Origin: an uncultured Eubacteriales bacterium
Lineage (GTDB): Bacteria > Bacillota > Clostridia > Peptostreptococcales > Anaerovoracaceae
Assembly (NCBI GenBank): GCA_949285555.1
Contig: CASDYG010000001.1
Location: forward strand, 124,001 to 188,000
Direction: 5' to 3'
Length of the DNA: 64,000 nt
Position 1 is the stretch's first letter. Every line of letters starts with the position of its first letter. The position numbers and the translations under genes were made by a program. Below are positions 44,556 through 53,381 of the stretch, piece after piece. The notes beneath the pieces were generated by a model. It worked only from the letters and a program-made list of their open reading frames with translations. It was not told the origin of the DNA and did no database searches.

Positions 44556-46072
44556 AGCCCCTCCTTATTTCCAGTTTTTTTATATTCTACTTCAAATAAT
44601 CCACATTCAAGGCATTGACTTAAAAGCTCAGAATAAGACTTATTAAGTCCCTCTGGATGACACACTAATACACTCCTATGAAATAATATACCGCTTGCCA
44701 TTGCCAGCATAATAATTCTATGATCCTCAGATACACATTCTATCATCTCATCTTGCTTACCTTCAAAATCATATTCATATCTTCTAATAAGTAAGTTTTT
44801 CTTGTGTTCTTCAATACTTGCCACATCAGATAAGATGTTTCTTATTCCCTCTATTCGGTCAGACTCCTTATGATGTAATATGTCGATATTACATAAGTAC
44901 AAATTAATATCTAAGTATATACCTAAAAGTGCAATAAGATGTACACTGTCTGGAAAACTACTACAATCAATTTTCAAGCATTTATGAGAAAAGCTCCTAT
45001 CACAACCAACATTAGAATCTTTTTTATTAATTTCATTATCATAAATAAATCTTTTTATATATTTTGATTCTTTATATTCACCATGATATTTACCTCGGGC
45101 TATTTTTGCCATATACTTAAAAAGTTCACAAGCATAAAAGTCACCTTGATATCCTATATCTGGCCTATTTTCTAATTTCGTATTAAATTCGATACCAATT
45201 CTTTCGCCTTTACTATTATAAAAGTCTTCACCATTATTTGCGGCCATTATAACCATCCAAAAAGCAGCGGATGAATAGTCAATAGGATGATTGAAATTTA
45301 TATTGTTGTTAGTATTATCATTATCCTTTTCTCCACTACTAGTTGCAAGCAAACTAAAAGTGGTTATATCGCTGGATGAAACATCATAGTAAATTCCATA
45401 ATTTTCTAAAAGTGCAAGTGTAAACCTTACATACGAATATGACGGAATATTCCCCGATACAGCAATCTTTGTAGCTGTATCCCCCATACATCCCATTATC
45501 ATAAGAAGCGCTGATAGCTCCTGTGAGGTTTTAATATCCTTAAGTAATATCACTTTATTTTGATGTGAATATGTAATTTCACAATTTTCTATTCCGTTAA
45601 TAGGTCTATTATAAAGTCTTCCATTTACGGTAAATTCTGTTTTTATTCCGATGATATAACACAGGCACACAAAAAACCGAAGCGTTGTTCCACTTTCACC
45701 TACTGCCAGCTTTAGTGTATGACTTGAGAAATAGTCTCTAAAAAACTCTTCTCTACTTTGCTTCAAATGGTCGCCTTTACATGACGTTTTTCTATAGTCA
45801 TCCCACTTGTAGGTAGCAGTTTTAAGATGTTCTAAAAAAGCCATGACACAACTAAGAGTATGCCTGACATCATCACAGCTTTTTCTAGCAATATTTTCAA
45901 TGTCAGTATCTATTGCTGATTCTGTAGCTTCGTATAGACCCATGAAGCTTCCATATTCGTCTATACAATACCTGTTGTAAAATATAATCAAATCTATAAA
46001 AAGTTTTCTATGAATATATGATTTTGATATAGGTAGTATGACAGTATAGGCTTTGCGTTTAGAAATCTTCAT
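44522..46072 (-). CDS. aroA: Divergent, long 3-phosphoshikimate 1-carboxyvinyltransferase (EPSP synthase)
   Basis: The 516-residue protein is about 80 residues longer than usual EPSP synthases (about 430) but keeps the family's key sites: 'PISKSYIHR' (phosphate/Lys-Ser-Arg site), 'GESGTTLRFF', 'LYNRPI', 'TSQELSALLM', the catalytic-Asp region 'FPDSVHLIALLG', 'HHKESDRIEGI' (Lys-Glu-Ser-Asp-Arg), 'SEDHRIIMLAMA' and 'LNKSYSELL'. Extra segments lie after the first motif (about 25-115), in an Asn/Asp-rich loop near 250-270, and near 285-355. It overlaps aroC. No clear ribosome site precedes the ATG. AroA with odd insertions is the best reading; a paralogous enolpyruvyl transferase is less likely given the operon. 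Confidence 0.85.
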   Translation of the reverse strand: MKISKRKAYTVILPISKSYIHRKLFIDLIIFYNRYCIDEYGSFMGLYEATESAIDTDIENIARKSCDDVRHTLSCVMAFLEHLKTATYKWDDYRKTSCKGDHLKQSREEFFRDYFSSHTLKLAVGESGTTLRFFVCLCYIIGIKTEFTVNGRLYNRPINGIENCEITYSHQNKVILLKDIKTSQELSALLMIMGCMGDTATKIAVSGNIPSYSYVRFTLALLENYGIYYDVSSSDITTFSLLATSSGEKDNDNTNNNINFNHPIDYSSAAFWMVIMAANNGEDFYNSKGERIGIEFNTKLENRPDIGYQGDFYACELFKYMAKIARGKYHGEYKESKYIKRFIYDNEINKKDSNVGCDRSFSHKCLKIDCSSFPDSVHLIALLGIYLDINLYLCNIDILHHKESDRIEGIRNILSDVASIEEHKKNLLIRRYEYDFEGKQDEMIECVSEDHRIIMLAMASGILFHRSVLVCHPEGLNKSYSELLSQCLECGLFEVEYKKTGNKEGLCLVPLVKILN

Positions 46073-46416
46073 AAGCTATATTTTACAACATTATCACCGT
46101 TTTGTGAACTACCCACCATCTAAAGAAGTATGAAGAGTAAAATATAAATTACAGCCATGAAAAGCATAGCATAAAATATAATCAGCTCCAAAAGCTAAAA
46201 ATAAAAATCTAAGTTTTAAAACAGTAAATCAAAATTCCTACAGCAGTTTAACGAAAATTAATTACTAATTGCTACAAATATATTATAATTTTTTATTTTA
46301 AATCAATTTCTTAAGTATGAGGCTTTTTACTTTGTTCAATAACTAATATTACCAATACAGTTGTCATTATAAGCTCTAATAAAAATACTTTTAATGTCTA
46401 CTAACTCATTCATTTA
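46073..46416. other. AT-rich intergenic stretch between aroA and a small membrane protein gene
   Basis: No open frame with a plausible ribosome site and no clear terminator. A probable promoter for the aro operon lies at 46277-46306; the rest is featureless AT-rich DNA. Confidence 0.6.
46277..46306 (-). promoter_or_regulatory. Possible promoter for the aroA operon
   Basis: Minus-strand TTGATT (46306-46301), 18-nt spacer, TATATT (46282-46277). A TATAAT lies at 46287-46282 but with only 13 nt from the -35. It would leave a leader of about 200 nt before aroA. Confidence 0.4.
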
Positions 46417-46944
46417 TTAATTAAATTTATCTCGATAAATTTTATCAAACAGCCACTGTAAATTTATAAAAGGCTTTGGTTGCTCATCTATAAGTGGTTT
46501 TAATACTTTAATTATATTCTTTTTTAAAGTGGCATCATTTATTTTACTTATATCTATATCCTTATAATCATTATTGGCATCACTAGCATATATCAATATA
46601 AATTTACTATTAAAGCTATACATCAAATTATCATGATTAAATAAATACCCTTTTTCACCATATAAATTTAATGTTGTAAAATACCCTGTCTGCTCATTGT
46701 TTTTATCAAATGTCAAAATTGCAGGTTTTCCGTCAAAATCATACTCTATCCCATCTATATCAGGATTATATATCCAATCTAAATTATCAACCAACATCAT
46801 AAGTACAGGCTCGGTACCTTTCTTATGTGGAGTATGTTTAGCATAATATACAGAATTTACCTTTAAATTACAGTAAATATATCCATATATTAAAAACAAT
46901 ATAATTAATACCAAAGGAACAGTTATTAGTATTTTTTTCTTCAT
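46417..46944 (-). CDS. Small membrane-anchored protein of unknown function
   Basis: A 175-residue protein I do not recognise. It begins with MKKK and one strong transmembrane helix or uncleaved signal (about 5-24), followed by an extracytoplasmic domain rich in Asn, Asp, Lys and Tyr that looks mixed alpha/beta ('GIEYDFDGKPAILTFDK', 'YLFNHDNLMYSFNSKF'). There is no lipobox and no cysteine-rich motif. The ATG at 46944 has AGGAAG 6 nt upstream; an upstream TTG would add 11 basic residues. It has its own promoter (47000-47029). AT richness and monocistronic setting suggest an accessory gene. Confidence 0.7.
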   Translation of the reverse strand: MKKKILITVPLVLIILFLIYGYIYCNLKVNSVYYAKHTPHKKGTEPVLMMLVDNLDWIYNPDIDGIEYDFDGKPAILTFDKNNEQTGYFTTLNLYGEKGYLFNHDNLMYSFNSKFILIYASDANNDYKDIDISKINDATLKKNIIKVLKPLIDEQPKPFINLQWLFDKIYRDKFN

Positions 46945-46999
46945 TTTATACTTCCTATATTTATATAATCTTTTCAAATATTTACCAATTGCCTTTGTT

Positions 47000-47029
47000 A
47001 TTTTATTTTTAGTGAAATATAAATGTCAA
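47000..47029 (-). promoter_or_regulatory. Promoter for the small membrane protein gene
   Basis: Minus-strand TTGACA (47029-47024), 18-nt spacer, TAAAAT (47005-47000), 55 nt upstream of the ATG at 46944. Confidence 0.6.
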
Positions 47030-47267
47030 GACTTTTTGTAAAATATATTTTTAAATATTTTGTATAATCAATTTTATATGAAACAAGAATAGTCTGTAAT
47101 TCTAAAAAAAGTAACGAATTTAGGTAGGTATTGGTTTGGAAAATACAATTATAGGTTCACAAAATTGATTTAATACTTATATTTTAACAGAAGAAAAAGT
47201 AATTTTTTAAAAGAAAATTTCTGACAGTCAGTCCTTTTCAATACAAACAACTTAGCCTCTTATTTAC

Positions 47268-47299
47268 AAAAAAACGTAGCAGACATTAAAACTGCTACG
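47268..47299 (-). terminator. Intrinsic terminator after the DUF1836 gene
   Basis: A perfect 8-bp stem, CGTAGCAG (47299-47292 on the minus strand) with CTGCTACG (47282-47275), a nine-base loop and seven T residues. Confidence 0.9.
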
Positions 47300-47390
47300 C
47301 AAAGGTCGAAATTTATAATAGTTTAATTATTGCTACTTTATGTTTAAAATATTTTCATATAAATTTTTCTAATATTTCTACAACTATAAT

Positions 47391-47918
47391 CTATTCTTCC
47401 ACATCTTCATCAGTTTCTATGGCAATAATCATGCTTTTTACGAAAAGCTGACTGGCAAAGCTTCTGCAAGCAGCATGGCAAAGCCTCCACATATCATCCT
47501 CACGCATTGATGTATACTCCTCATTAGCCCTCTTAGCCTCTTCAGAAGATGGATTAAATACAAGTGCCAGCTCTCCCTGTAAAATTTTACAAAATTTTCC
47601 ATAGCACTCCTGAACACGTCCATTATCTGTAGCCTTAGAAATAAGCTCAGATACTTGATTGATGGGAAGTACATTTTTTAGCAAAGCAATGACCATAAGT
47701 GCAGCAATCGATTCCTTATCATATTTTTTATTGATTGGAGCCTTAATATATGATTGCTTAACATAGTTACTAACCATAGTTTTGGTTAGTTTATTTACTG
47801 ATCCCTTATCATCATACATAATAAATACACCATTTACTAAATTTATTACCTGCTCCAGATATAATGGCATAGGTGGAAGCTCGTTCCAGCTTGGTAATCT
47901 AAATGTATAAAGCTCCAT
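47391..47918 (-). CDS. DUF1836 domain protein
   Basis: A 175-residue cytoplasmic protein of the DUF1836 family, found in Firmicutes and of unknown function. The conserved core is 'ELPPMPLYLEQVINLVN', 'LTKTMVSNYVKQSYI' (helix-turn-helix-like) and 'KKYDKESIAALMVIALLKNV'. The resemblance of the second block to a DNA-recognition helix suggests a regulator; this is inference. The ATG at 47918 has AAGGAG 5 nt upstream; the track-like upstream start at 47933 overlaps it. It is read divergently from the acyl-CoA synthetase gene, with promoters back to back. Confidence 0.85.
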   Translation of the reverse strand: MELYTFRLPSWNELPPMPLYLEQVINLVNGVFIMYDDKGSVNKLTKTMVSNYVKQSYIKAPINKKYDKESIAALMVIALLKNVLPINQVSELISKATDNGRVQECYGKFCKILQGELALVFNPSSEEAKRANEEYTSMREDDMWRLCHAACRSFASQLFVKSMIIAIETDEDVEE

Positions 47919-48022
47919 AGGTACTCCTTCCATTAATAACTAAATCTACATCTTAAGCAATTATTATTTATTACTTTAGCTTAAATGCAATTAGACTAAT
48001 TTACATAAAATATATCCAATTT

Positions 48023-48051
48023 AGTATAACACTTGCTATAGTATTAGTCAA
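48023..48051 (-). promoter_or_regulatory. Promoter for the DUF1836 gene
   Basis: Minus-strand TTGACT (48051-48046), 17-nt spacer, TATACT (48028-48023). Its -35 box ends 3 nt from the -35 of the divergent promoter. Confidence 0.7.
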
Positions 48052-48054
48052 TAG

Positions 48055-48083
48055 TTGACATGTTATCTAATATTGTGTAATAT
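48055..48083 (+). promoter_or_regulatory. Promoter for the acyl-CoA synthetase gene
   Basis: TTGACA at 48055-48060, 17-nt spacer, TAATAT at 48078-48083; about 55 nt of leader before the ATG. Confidence 0.7.
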
Positions 48084-48144
48084 AGTTTTGGATAACCGAT
48101 TGATTCTAATATAATATTTCGTATATAAGAAGCAGGAGATTTCT

Positions 48145-49857
48145 ATGAAAAACAGTAAGAATTTACAGCAGATAAGTAACTTTCAATTTAAGGATACCTT
48201 TCGCTCATTTATAGATCATATAGGTGATATCTATTGTAATAGAAATGCTTTTATAATAAAAGAAAAAAAATCTTCGGAAGCTAGCTATAAGTACATAACA
48301 TACAAGCAGTTTCAAGAAGATGTAAATGCGCTGGCTGCCTATCTTACCCAATCAGAGCTTATATTAAAACCAATTGCCATAATGGGTTTAAATTCATACC
48401 CATGGTTTTTACTATATTGCTCTATTCTTTATGCAGGAGGTACCTGCGTTCCTTTAGATAAGGAGTTACATGAAATAGAATCTCTTTCATCAATAAAACG
48501 AAGCTATAGTGGTGCATTATTTTATCACGAGAAAACTTCTGTTGATAAATATGTTGACAGTGAAGAAATATTAAAAAATGTAAAATTATATACCTTTGAT
48601 GATATACTTTATTTTACCACAGAAGGTAAAAAGCTTGTAAATGCTGGTTATAAGGCACATCTTGAAAGAACTGCTGATCCTCATATTGCTTCTATTATAT
48701 TATTTACTTCAGGCACAACCTCCAATTCTAAGGCTGTACTTCTTACACAGTATAACGTATTATTTAATGCATGGGATGCAAATATCACGCAGGATGCTCA
48801 TCCAGGAGATGTAACTATGGCATTTTTACCATATCATCATAGTTTTGGTGCTACAGGTCAAGTATTTGCCATGACAGCAGGCCTCACAACCACCTACTGT
48901 GACGGTCTAAAATATATCAAGAAAAACATTCAGGAATACAAAGTATCTATATTTTTTGGTGTACCAGCATTAAATGAAGGTATCTATAAAAAAATAATAG
49001 CCGAAGCAAAAAAGAAAGGCATGTATAAAAAGCTACAAACTGGACTAAAGCTTAGTGGCCTACTTCGAAGATTCGGCATTGATATAAGACGCAGGCTTTT
49101 TAGCTCTATACACAACGAGCTTGGTGGCTCTCTAAGACTTATAATAAATGGCGCTTCTGCAATTGATCCAAATGTACTTAAGGGGCTAAATGATCTTGGG
49201 ATTGTCACTATACAAGGTTACGGTCTTACGGAAGCTGCACCTATGCTTACTGCAGAAAATGCACATAATATGCGACTTGGTTCTGTTGGAAAGGCTATGC
49301 CTCACGTTGAATTAAAGCTTGTAGATAAAGACGAAAATGGTATAGGACAGCTAATAGCAAAAAGTCCTTGTATCATGCAAGGTTATTTCGAAAATACGGA
49401 AGAAACTCAAAAGGTTCTAAAAGATGGATGGCTGTACACAGGTGATTTAGCCACAATTGATGATGATGGCTTTGTCTTTATAAAGGGACGTGCAAAAAAT
49501 GTTATCGTCCTGAAAAATGGTAAAAATGTTTTTCCAGAGGAAATAGAATCTCTTATCACCTCCTCCCTTGATTATATTGATGAAATAATGATATTTGGTG
49601 ATCAGAAAGGATCCGATGACGGAAATGTTTTAGTTGCTGCTAAAATTGTTTATAACGAACATTATATGACCTCTGAGCTAAAGCTTTCTACTAATGAGGA
49701 TATACACCAGTACATTAAGAATGATATTGACAGGATAAATGAAACGATGCCGGTATACAAGCAAATCAAGCGCATCATAACAACAAATGAACCAATGATT
49801 AAAACTACTACTGGTAAAATCAAAAGGTTTAAGGAAGTAAATAACCTTCAACAATAG
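48145..49857 (+). CDS. AMP-binding acyl-CoA synthetase (long-chain fatty-acid type)
   Basis: A 570-residue adenylate-forming enzyme. The P-loop-like A3 motif is 'LFTSGTTSNSKAVLLT', the A5 motif 'TIQGYGLTEAAPML', A7 'WLYTGDLATIDDDGFVFIKG' and A8 'RAKNVIVLKNGKNVFPEEIE'; the C-terminal catalytic lysine lies in 'KTTTGKIKRF'. It is closest by pattern to long-chain acyl-CoA synthetases and would link fatty or other carboxylic acids to CoA. AGGAG precedes the ATG. Substrate not decided. No terminator is seen before the downstream manganese riboswitch promoter. Confidence 0.9.
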   Translation: MKNSKNLQQISNFQFKDTFRSFIDHIGDIYCNRNAFIIKEKKSSEASYKYITYKQFQEDVNALAAYLTQSELILKPIAIMGLNSYPWFLLYCSILYAGGTCVPLDKELHEIESLSSIKRSYSGALFYHEKTSVDKYVDSEEILKNVKLYTFDDILYFTTEGKKLVNAGYKAHLERTADPHIASIILFTSGTTSNSKAVLLTQYNVLFNAWDANITQDAHPGDVTMAFLPYHHSFGATGQVFAMTAGLTTTYCDGLKYIKKNIQEYKVSIFFGVPALNEGIYKKIIAEAKKKGMYKKLQTGLKLSGLLRRFGIDIRRRLFSSIHNELGGSLRLIINGASAIDPNVLKGLNDLGIVTIQGYGLTEAAPMLTAENAHNMRLGSVGKAMPHVELKLVDKDENGIGQLIAKSPCIMQGYFENTEETQKVLKDGWLYTGDLATIDDDGFVFIKGRAKNVIVLKNGKNVFPEEIESLITSSLDYIDEIMIFGDQKGSDDGNVLVAAKIVYNEHYMTSELKLSTNEDIHQYIKNDIDRINETMPVYKQIKRIITTNEPMIKTTTGKIKRFKEVNNLQQ

Positions 49858-49882
49858 CCATATTAAGCTTGAAAAGTATCCC

Positions 49883-49912
49883 TTTACATGGTAAAATTAT
49901 CTCATATATAAT
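49883..49912 (+). promoter_or_regulatory. Promoter for the riboswitch-P-type ATPase transcript
   Basis: TTTACA (49883-49888), 18-nt spacer, TATAAT (49907-49912), placing the start right at the aptamer edge. An alternative TTGAAA (49869-49874), 17 nt, TAAAAT (49892-49897) overlaps it. Confidence 0.65.
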
Positions 49913-49920
49913 TAGTTAAT

Positions 49921-50014
49921 TTAAGAGGGAGTAGCTACCACTTATGATTTATAGTGGAGTAAATGGCGTCATGACGGTTTATCCCGCCTTTACTTTAAAA
50001 AGCAAGACTTTTAG
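49921..50014 (+). ncRNA. Probable yybP-ykoY manganese riboswitch
   Basis: The stretch has the family hallmarks: 'GGGAGTAGC' near the 5' end, an internal 'GGCGTCATGACGG' and 'CCCGCC' region, and a 3' 'AGCAAGAC'. TTAAGAG (49921-49927) can pair with CTTTTAG (50008-50014) as P1. It lies just ahead of a terminator and a P-type cation ATPase, the usual target of this class. A covariance search would settle it. Confidence 0.8.
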
Positions 50015-50037
50015 ATATTATGTCTAAAAGTCTTTTT
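50004..50037 (+). terminator. Terminator of the manganese riboswitch
   Basis: A perfect 12-bp stem, AAGACTTTTAGA (50004-50015) with TCTAAAAGTCTT (50023-50034), then T-rich DNA. Its 5' arm overlaps the P1 3' strand, so metal-bound aptamer would block it and let transcription continue. Confidence 0.88.
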
Positions 50038-50077
50038 GTTTTTAACCTTGCTTAGATTCAAATATGCTGGAGGTAAA

Positions 50078-52642
50078 ATGAATTCTCAAAACGAAAATAA
50101 ATACTACAATATGAATACTGAACAGGTCCTTCATCTTTTAAATAGCTCTAAAGATGGACTTGCTTCAGACAAAATTGAGTTACAAGCACAGCTATATGGC
50201 AAGAATAACCTTGGGGAAGAGAAAAAAGAAGGAATATTCAAAGTATTCTTATTACAATTTAAGGATTTATTAGTATTCATTCTGATTCTAGCTGCCATTC
50301 TTTCCATGGTAACAGGTAATACGGAAAGCTCACTTGTAATACTTGCTGTACTCATATTAAATGCCTTGCTCGGTACGATCCAGTACTTAAAAGCTTCCAA
50401 ATCTCTGGCTTCATTAAAGGCATTATCATCTCCAATGGCAAAAGTCATTCGAGATGGGCACACCTTGGAGATAAAGTCTGATGAGGTAGTTGTAGGAGAT
50501 ATAATTTTATTAGAAGCAGGAGATATAGTACCAGCTGATGGTAGAATAATTGAATCATCCTCTTTACAGGTAAATGAAAGCCATTTGACAGGTGAATCAG
50601 TAGCAGTATCCAAAATTGCAGATGAATTAAACAATTCTTCCGATACCTCCCCTGCTCTTGGGGATCAGTTAAACATGGTATTTTCTGGCTCACTCGTAAC
50701 ATATGGAAAAGCATCTGCTGTAATAACTGCAGTAGGTATGGGAAGCGAGCTTGGTAAAATAGCTGGACTGATGAAGAACACCAAAGAGAGAAAAACTCCT
50801 CTCCAAAAAAATATGGATTCCTTCAGTACTAAGCTAAGCATCGCCATCGTTATACTAAGTATAATTGTATTTTTTGTAAACTATAAAAGAGGAATGGTTC
50901 TTACAGATGCCCTGCTCTTTGCCGTAGCACTGGCTGTAGCGGCTATACCTGAGGCTTTAGCGTCAATCATAACAATTTCATTATCCATAGGTACAGGGCG
51001 TATGGCAAAAGAAAAAGCCATTATAAAAAAGCTTTCTGCCGTTGAAGGACTAGGTTCCGTTTCCATAATTTGTTCCGATAAGACAGGTACACTTACTCAA
51101 AACAAGATGACTGTTACAGATGTATACAGCTTAGATAAGGACGATACATTGCTCCTCACCTGCTCTATACTATGTAATGATGCTATTTTAACTAAGGAAG
51201 GACTATTGGGTGATCCAACTGAAACTGCACTTATAGCCCACTACATGACTAAAAAAGATAACTATGAGCATATCAAAAATGCTTATCCTGCCATAGATCA
51301 GGTACCATTTGACTCCGATAGAAAACTCATGTCATCATTACACGAAATTGATGGTGAGGATTTAATTTTTACAAAAGGTGCTCCTGACGTACTGATTTCA
51401 CGTTGCTCAGGCTTAAGTGAAAAACAGCGCGAGGAAATACTAAGACAAAATGATAGCTGGTCCTCACAAGGTCTTAGAGTACTTGCCTTCGCGTATAAAA
51501 AATTTAATGGTTATAATGATATAAACTTCGATGATGAATATGAACTAAGCTTTCTGGGTCTTATTGCAGAGATAGATCCACCTAGGGATGAATCTAAATA
51601 TGCTGTACAGCAGGCTATAAAAGCAGGTATTACTCCAATTATGATAACTGGAGATCATAAGGTTACTGCAACTGCTATCGCAAAAAGTATTGGTATTTTC
51701 AGAGATGGTAATATTGCTATCACAGGCACACAGCTAGATGAAATGAGTGATGAAGAGCTTTATAATAGTCTTGAGAAAATTACTGTATATGCCAGGGTTT
51801 CACCTGAAAACAAAATCAGGATTGTAAAAGCATGGCAAAAGCTCGGTAAAATTGTTGCAATGACGGGTGACGGTGTAAATGATGCCCCTGCACTAAAAAG
51901 AGCTGATGTTGGCATAGCTATGGGAATTACAGGAACGGAAGTTTCTAAAGATGCTTCGTCCATGATCCTTGCAGATGATAACTTTGCCACTATAATAAGT
52001 GCCGTTTTAAGTGGTAGAAACATATATGAAAATATTAAAAAATCCATCATCTTCCTGCTGTCAGGAAATATGGCAGGCATTCTGATGGTTTTATATGCTA
52101 CAATACTTGGCCTTACTACACCATTTACGGCAGTACATCTGCTTTTTATAAATCTTGTAACAGATAGTATGCCTGCTTTAGCCATAAGCATGGAGCCTGT
52201 TGATCCTACTCTGCTTAATAGGCCGCCAAGACCATCTAATGAGGGTATTCTCAATACCAGAAACAGCATAGGTATTCTAATTCAAGGAATTCTTATTTCC
52301 CTTGCTACCTTCTCATCCTTTTATTATGGACTCAGCTATAGTAATCAAGTAGCTATGACCATGTCCTTTGCTACATTATGTCTTGCAAGACTGATACATG
52401 GATTTGATTTTAGAGGAAGCAACAGTATTTTTACTGGAGGTATACTAAAGAATATCTTCATTATTCTAGCATTTATCGTTGGATTTACTTTACTAGCAGC
52501 AATACTATTCCTAAGGCCACTTTGGTCTGCATTTAATGTAGCCAAGCTGCCAGCCTTTGGATATGCTTATATACTTATTATGGCACTTATCCCTGCCTTT
52601 ATTATTCAGTGCTATAAGCTGATAAAAAGTAAAAAGGTATAA
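50078..52642 (+). CDS. P-type cation-transporting ATPase (calcium/manganese type)
   Basis: An 854-residue P-type ATPase of the P2A (Ca2+/Mn2+) group. The phosphorylated Asp334 lies in 'CSDKTGTLTQNK'; the actuator 'LTGESVAV' and hinge 'GDGVNDAPALK' are intact. Ion-site helices read 'AAIPEALASIITI' (helix 4, PEAL not PEGL) and 'FINLVTDSMPALA' (helix 6, N-x-x-T-D). Ten membrane helices are expected. The ATG at 50078 has GGAGG 4 nt upstream. The riboswitch upstream implies induction by manganese, so Mn2+ export is the likeliest role; calcium export is the alternative. Confidence 0.92.
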   Translation: MNSQNENKYYNMNTEQVLHLLNSSKDGLASDKIELQAQLYGKNNLGEEKKEGIFKVFLLQFKDLLVFILILAAILSMVTGNTESSLVILAVLILNALLGTIQYLKASKSLASLKALSSPMAKVIRDGHTLEIKSDEVVVGDIILLEAGDIVPADGRIIESSSLQVNESHLTGESVAVSKIADELNNSSDTSPALGDQLNMVFSGSLVTYGKASAVITAVGMGSELGKIAGLMKNTKERKTPLQKNMDSFSTKLSIAIVILSIIVFFVNYKRGMVLTDALLFAVALAVAAIPEALASIITISLSIGTGRMAKEKAIIKKLSAVEGLGSVSIICSDKTGTLTQNKMTVTDVYSLDKDDTLLLTCSILCNDAILTKEGLLGDPTETALIAHYMTKKDNYEHIKNAYPAIDQVPFDSDRKLMSSLHEIDGEDLIFTKGAPDVLISRCSGLSEKQREEILRQNDSWSSQGLRVLAFAYKKFNGYNDINFDDEYELSFLGLIAEIDPPRDESKYAVQQAIKAGITPIMITGDHKVTATAIAKSIGIFRDGNIAITGTQLDEMSDEELYNSLEKITVYARVSPENKIRIVKAWQKLGKIVAMTGDGVNDAPALKRADVGIAMGITGTEVSKDASSMILADDNFATIISAVLSGRNIYENIKKSIIFLLSGNMAGILMVLYATILGLTTPFTAVHLLFINLVTDSMPALAISMEPVDPTLLNRPPRPSNEGILNTRNSIGILIQGILISLATFSSFYYGLSYSNQVAMTMSFATLCLARLIHGFDFRGSNSIFTGGILKNIFIILAFIVGFTLLAAILFLRPLWSAFNVAKLPAFGYAYILIMALIPAFIIQCYKLIKSKKV

Positions 52643-52772
52643 AAATTAAGGCATGTACAAAACTAATATATTTTAATGAAATAATGATAAATCTCTATTG
52701 CATCGCCATAAATCCATCATTATATAAGTTAAAATTATCTTAAAATTTTTATAACATTTGAAAATAACATTA

Positions 52773-52851
52773 AAAAACGGAGAAGAATTATTACCTGTTT
52801 TTAGAACATTACTGTTTCTATATTAAATGGTACAAATTCATCTCCGTTTTT
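52773..52851. terminator. Bidirectional terminator between the P-type ATPase and nrdG
   Basis: AAAAACGGAGA (52773-52783) and TCTCCGTTTTT (52841-52851) are perfect inverted repeats with A/T tails serving both converging genes. The 57-nt interior is AT-rich with little structure. Confidence 0.8.
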
Positions 52852-52862
52852 ATTATTCCAGA

Positions 52863-53378
52863 TTACATAAACTCACTTTGCAAAATTACCTTTTCTTTCT
52901 CCATGGACATTGGTAAATTTATGATTCTCTGATTACTACTACCTCTAAATTTAAGAGTGAGATCTCGATCTTCTTTCATATATGGGCCATCAATCAAAAC
53001 ATCAACATATTTAAGCAGCCTTCTTAAATCCTCCTCATTTTTTGAGCGTTCCATTAGCTGCTCAAATGTATATCCCGAATACATTAGGATATGAATGTTT
53101 CTTTTTTTCAGAGCAGCAGCAATGTTTGCAAAAGCTTCGCACTGACATGTAGGCTCTCCTCCGCTAAAAGTTACTTTGTCTACATTCGGATTTTCACTTA
53201 TTGCCTCAATTATCTTTTCGATTTTACAATCATAGCCACCAGTAAAATCATGGGTTTCAGGATTATGACAATCGGTACATTTATGAGGGCATCCCTGTGA
53301 AAAAATTACAAATCGTATGCCTGGTCCATCTACTATAGATTCTCGAATTATACCCTGTAAACGAATGGTATCCTTCAT
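52863..53378 (-). CDS. nrdG: Anaerobic ribonucleotide reductase activating protein
   Basis: A 171-residue radical SAM activase that installs the glycyl radical on NrdD. The cluster motif is 'GCPHKCTDCHNP' (Cys-x3-Cys-x2-Cys), followed by 'TFSGGEPTCQ' for SAM binding and 'DVLIDGPYM' and 'FRGSSNQRIIN' in the C-terminal half. It starts 3 nt after nrdD with GAGG upstream, so the pair is coupled. Confidence 0.95.
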   Translation of the reverse strand: MKDTIRLQGIIRESIVDGPGIRFVIFSQGCPHKCTDCHNPETHDFTGGYDCKIEKIIEAISENPNVDKVTFSGGEPTCQCEAFANIAAALKKRNIHILMYSGYTFEQLMERSKNEEDLRRLLKYVDVLIDGPYMKEDRDLTLKFRGSSNQRIINLPMSMEKEKVILQSEFM

Positions 53379-53381
53379 ATT

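Larger units (their letters stand above)
46945..47390. other. AT-rich intergenic stretch upstream of the small membrane protein gene
   Basis: It holds a promoter (47000-47029) and the terminator of the DUF1836 gene (47268-47299). The rest (about 47040-47260) shows no gene; a minor CTGAC-A-GTCAG palindrome at 47221-47231 is the only other symmetry. Confidence 0.6.

Noticed and set aside
47221-47231. CTGAC-A-GTCAG palindrome as an operator
   Set aside because: Only 5-bp arms, far from any promoter; expected by chance.
46073-47390. A small mobile island around the unknown membrane protein gene
   Set aside because: AT-rich and poorly conserved, but no integrase, repeats or attachment sites were seen.
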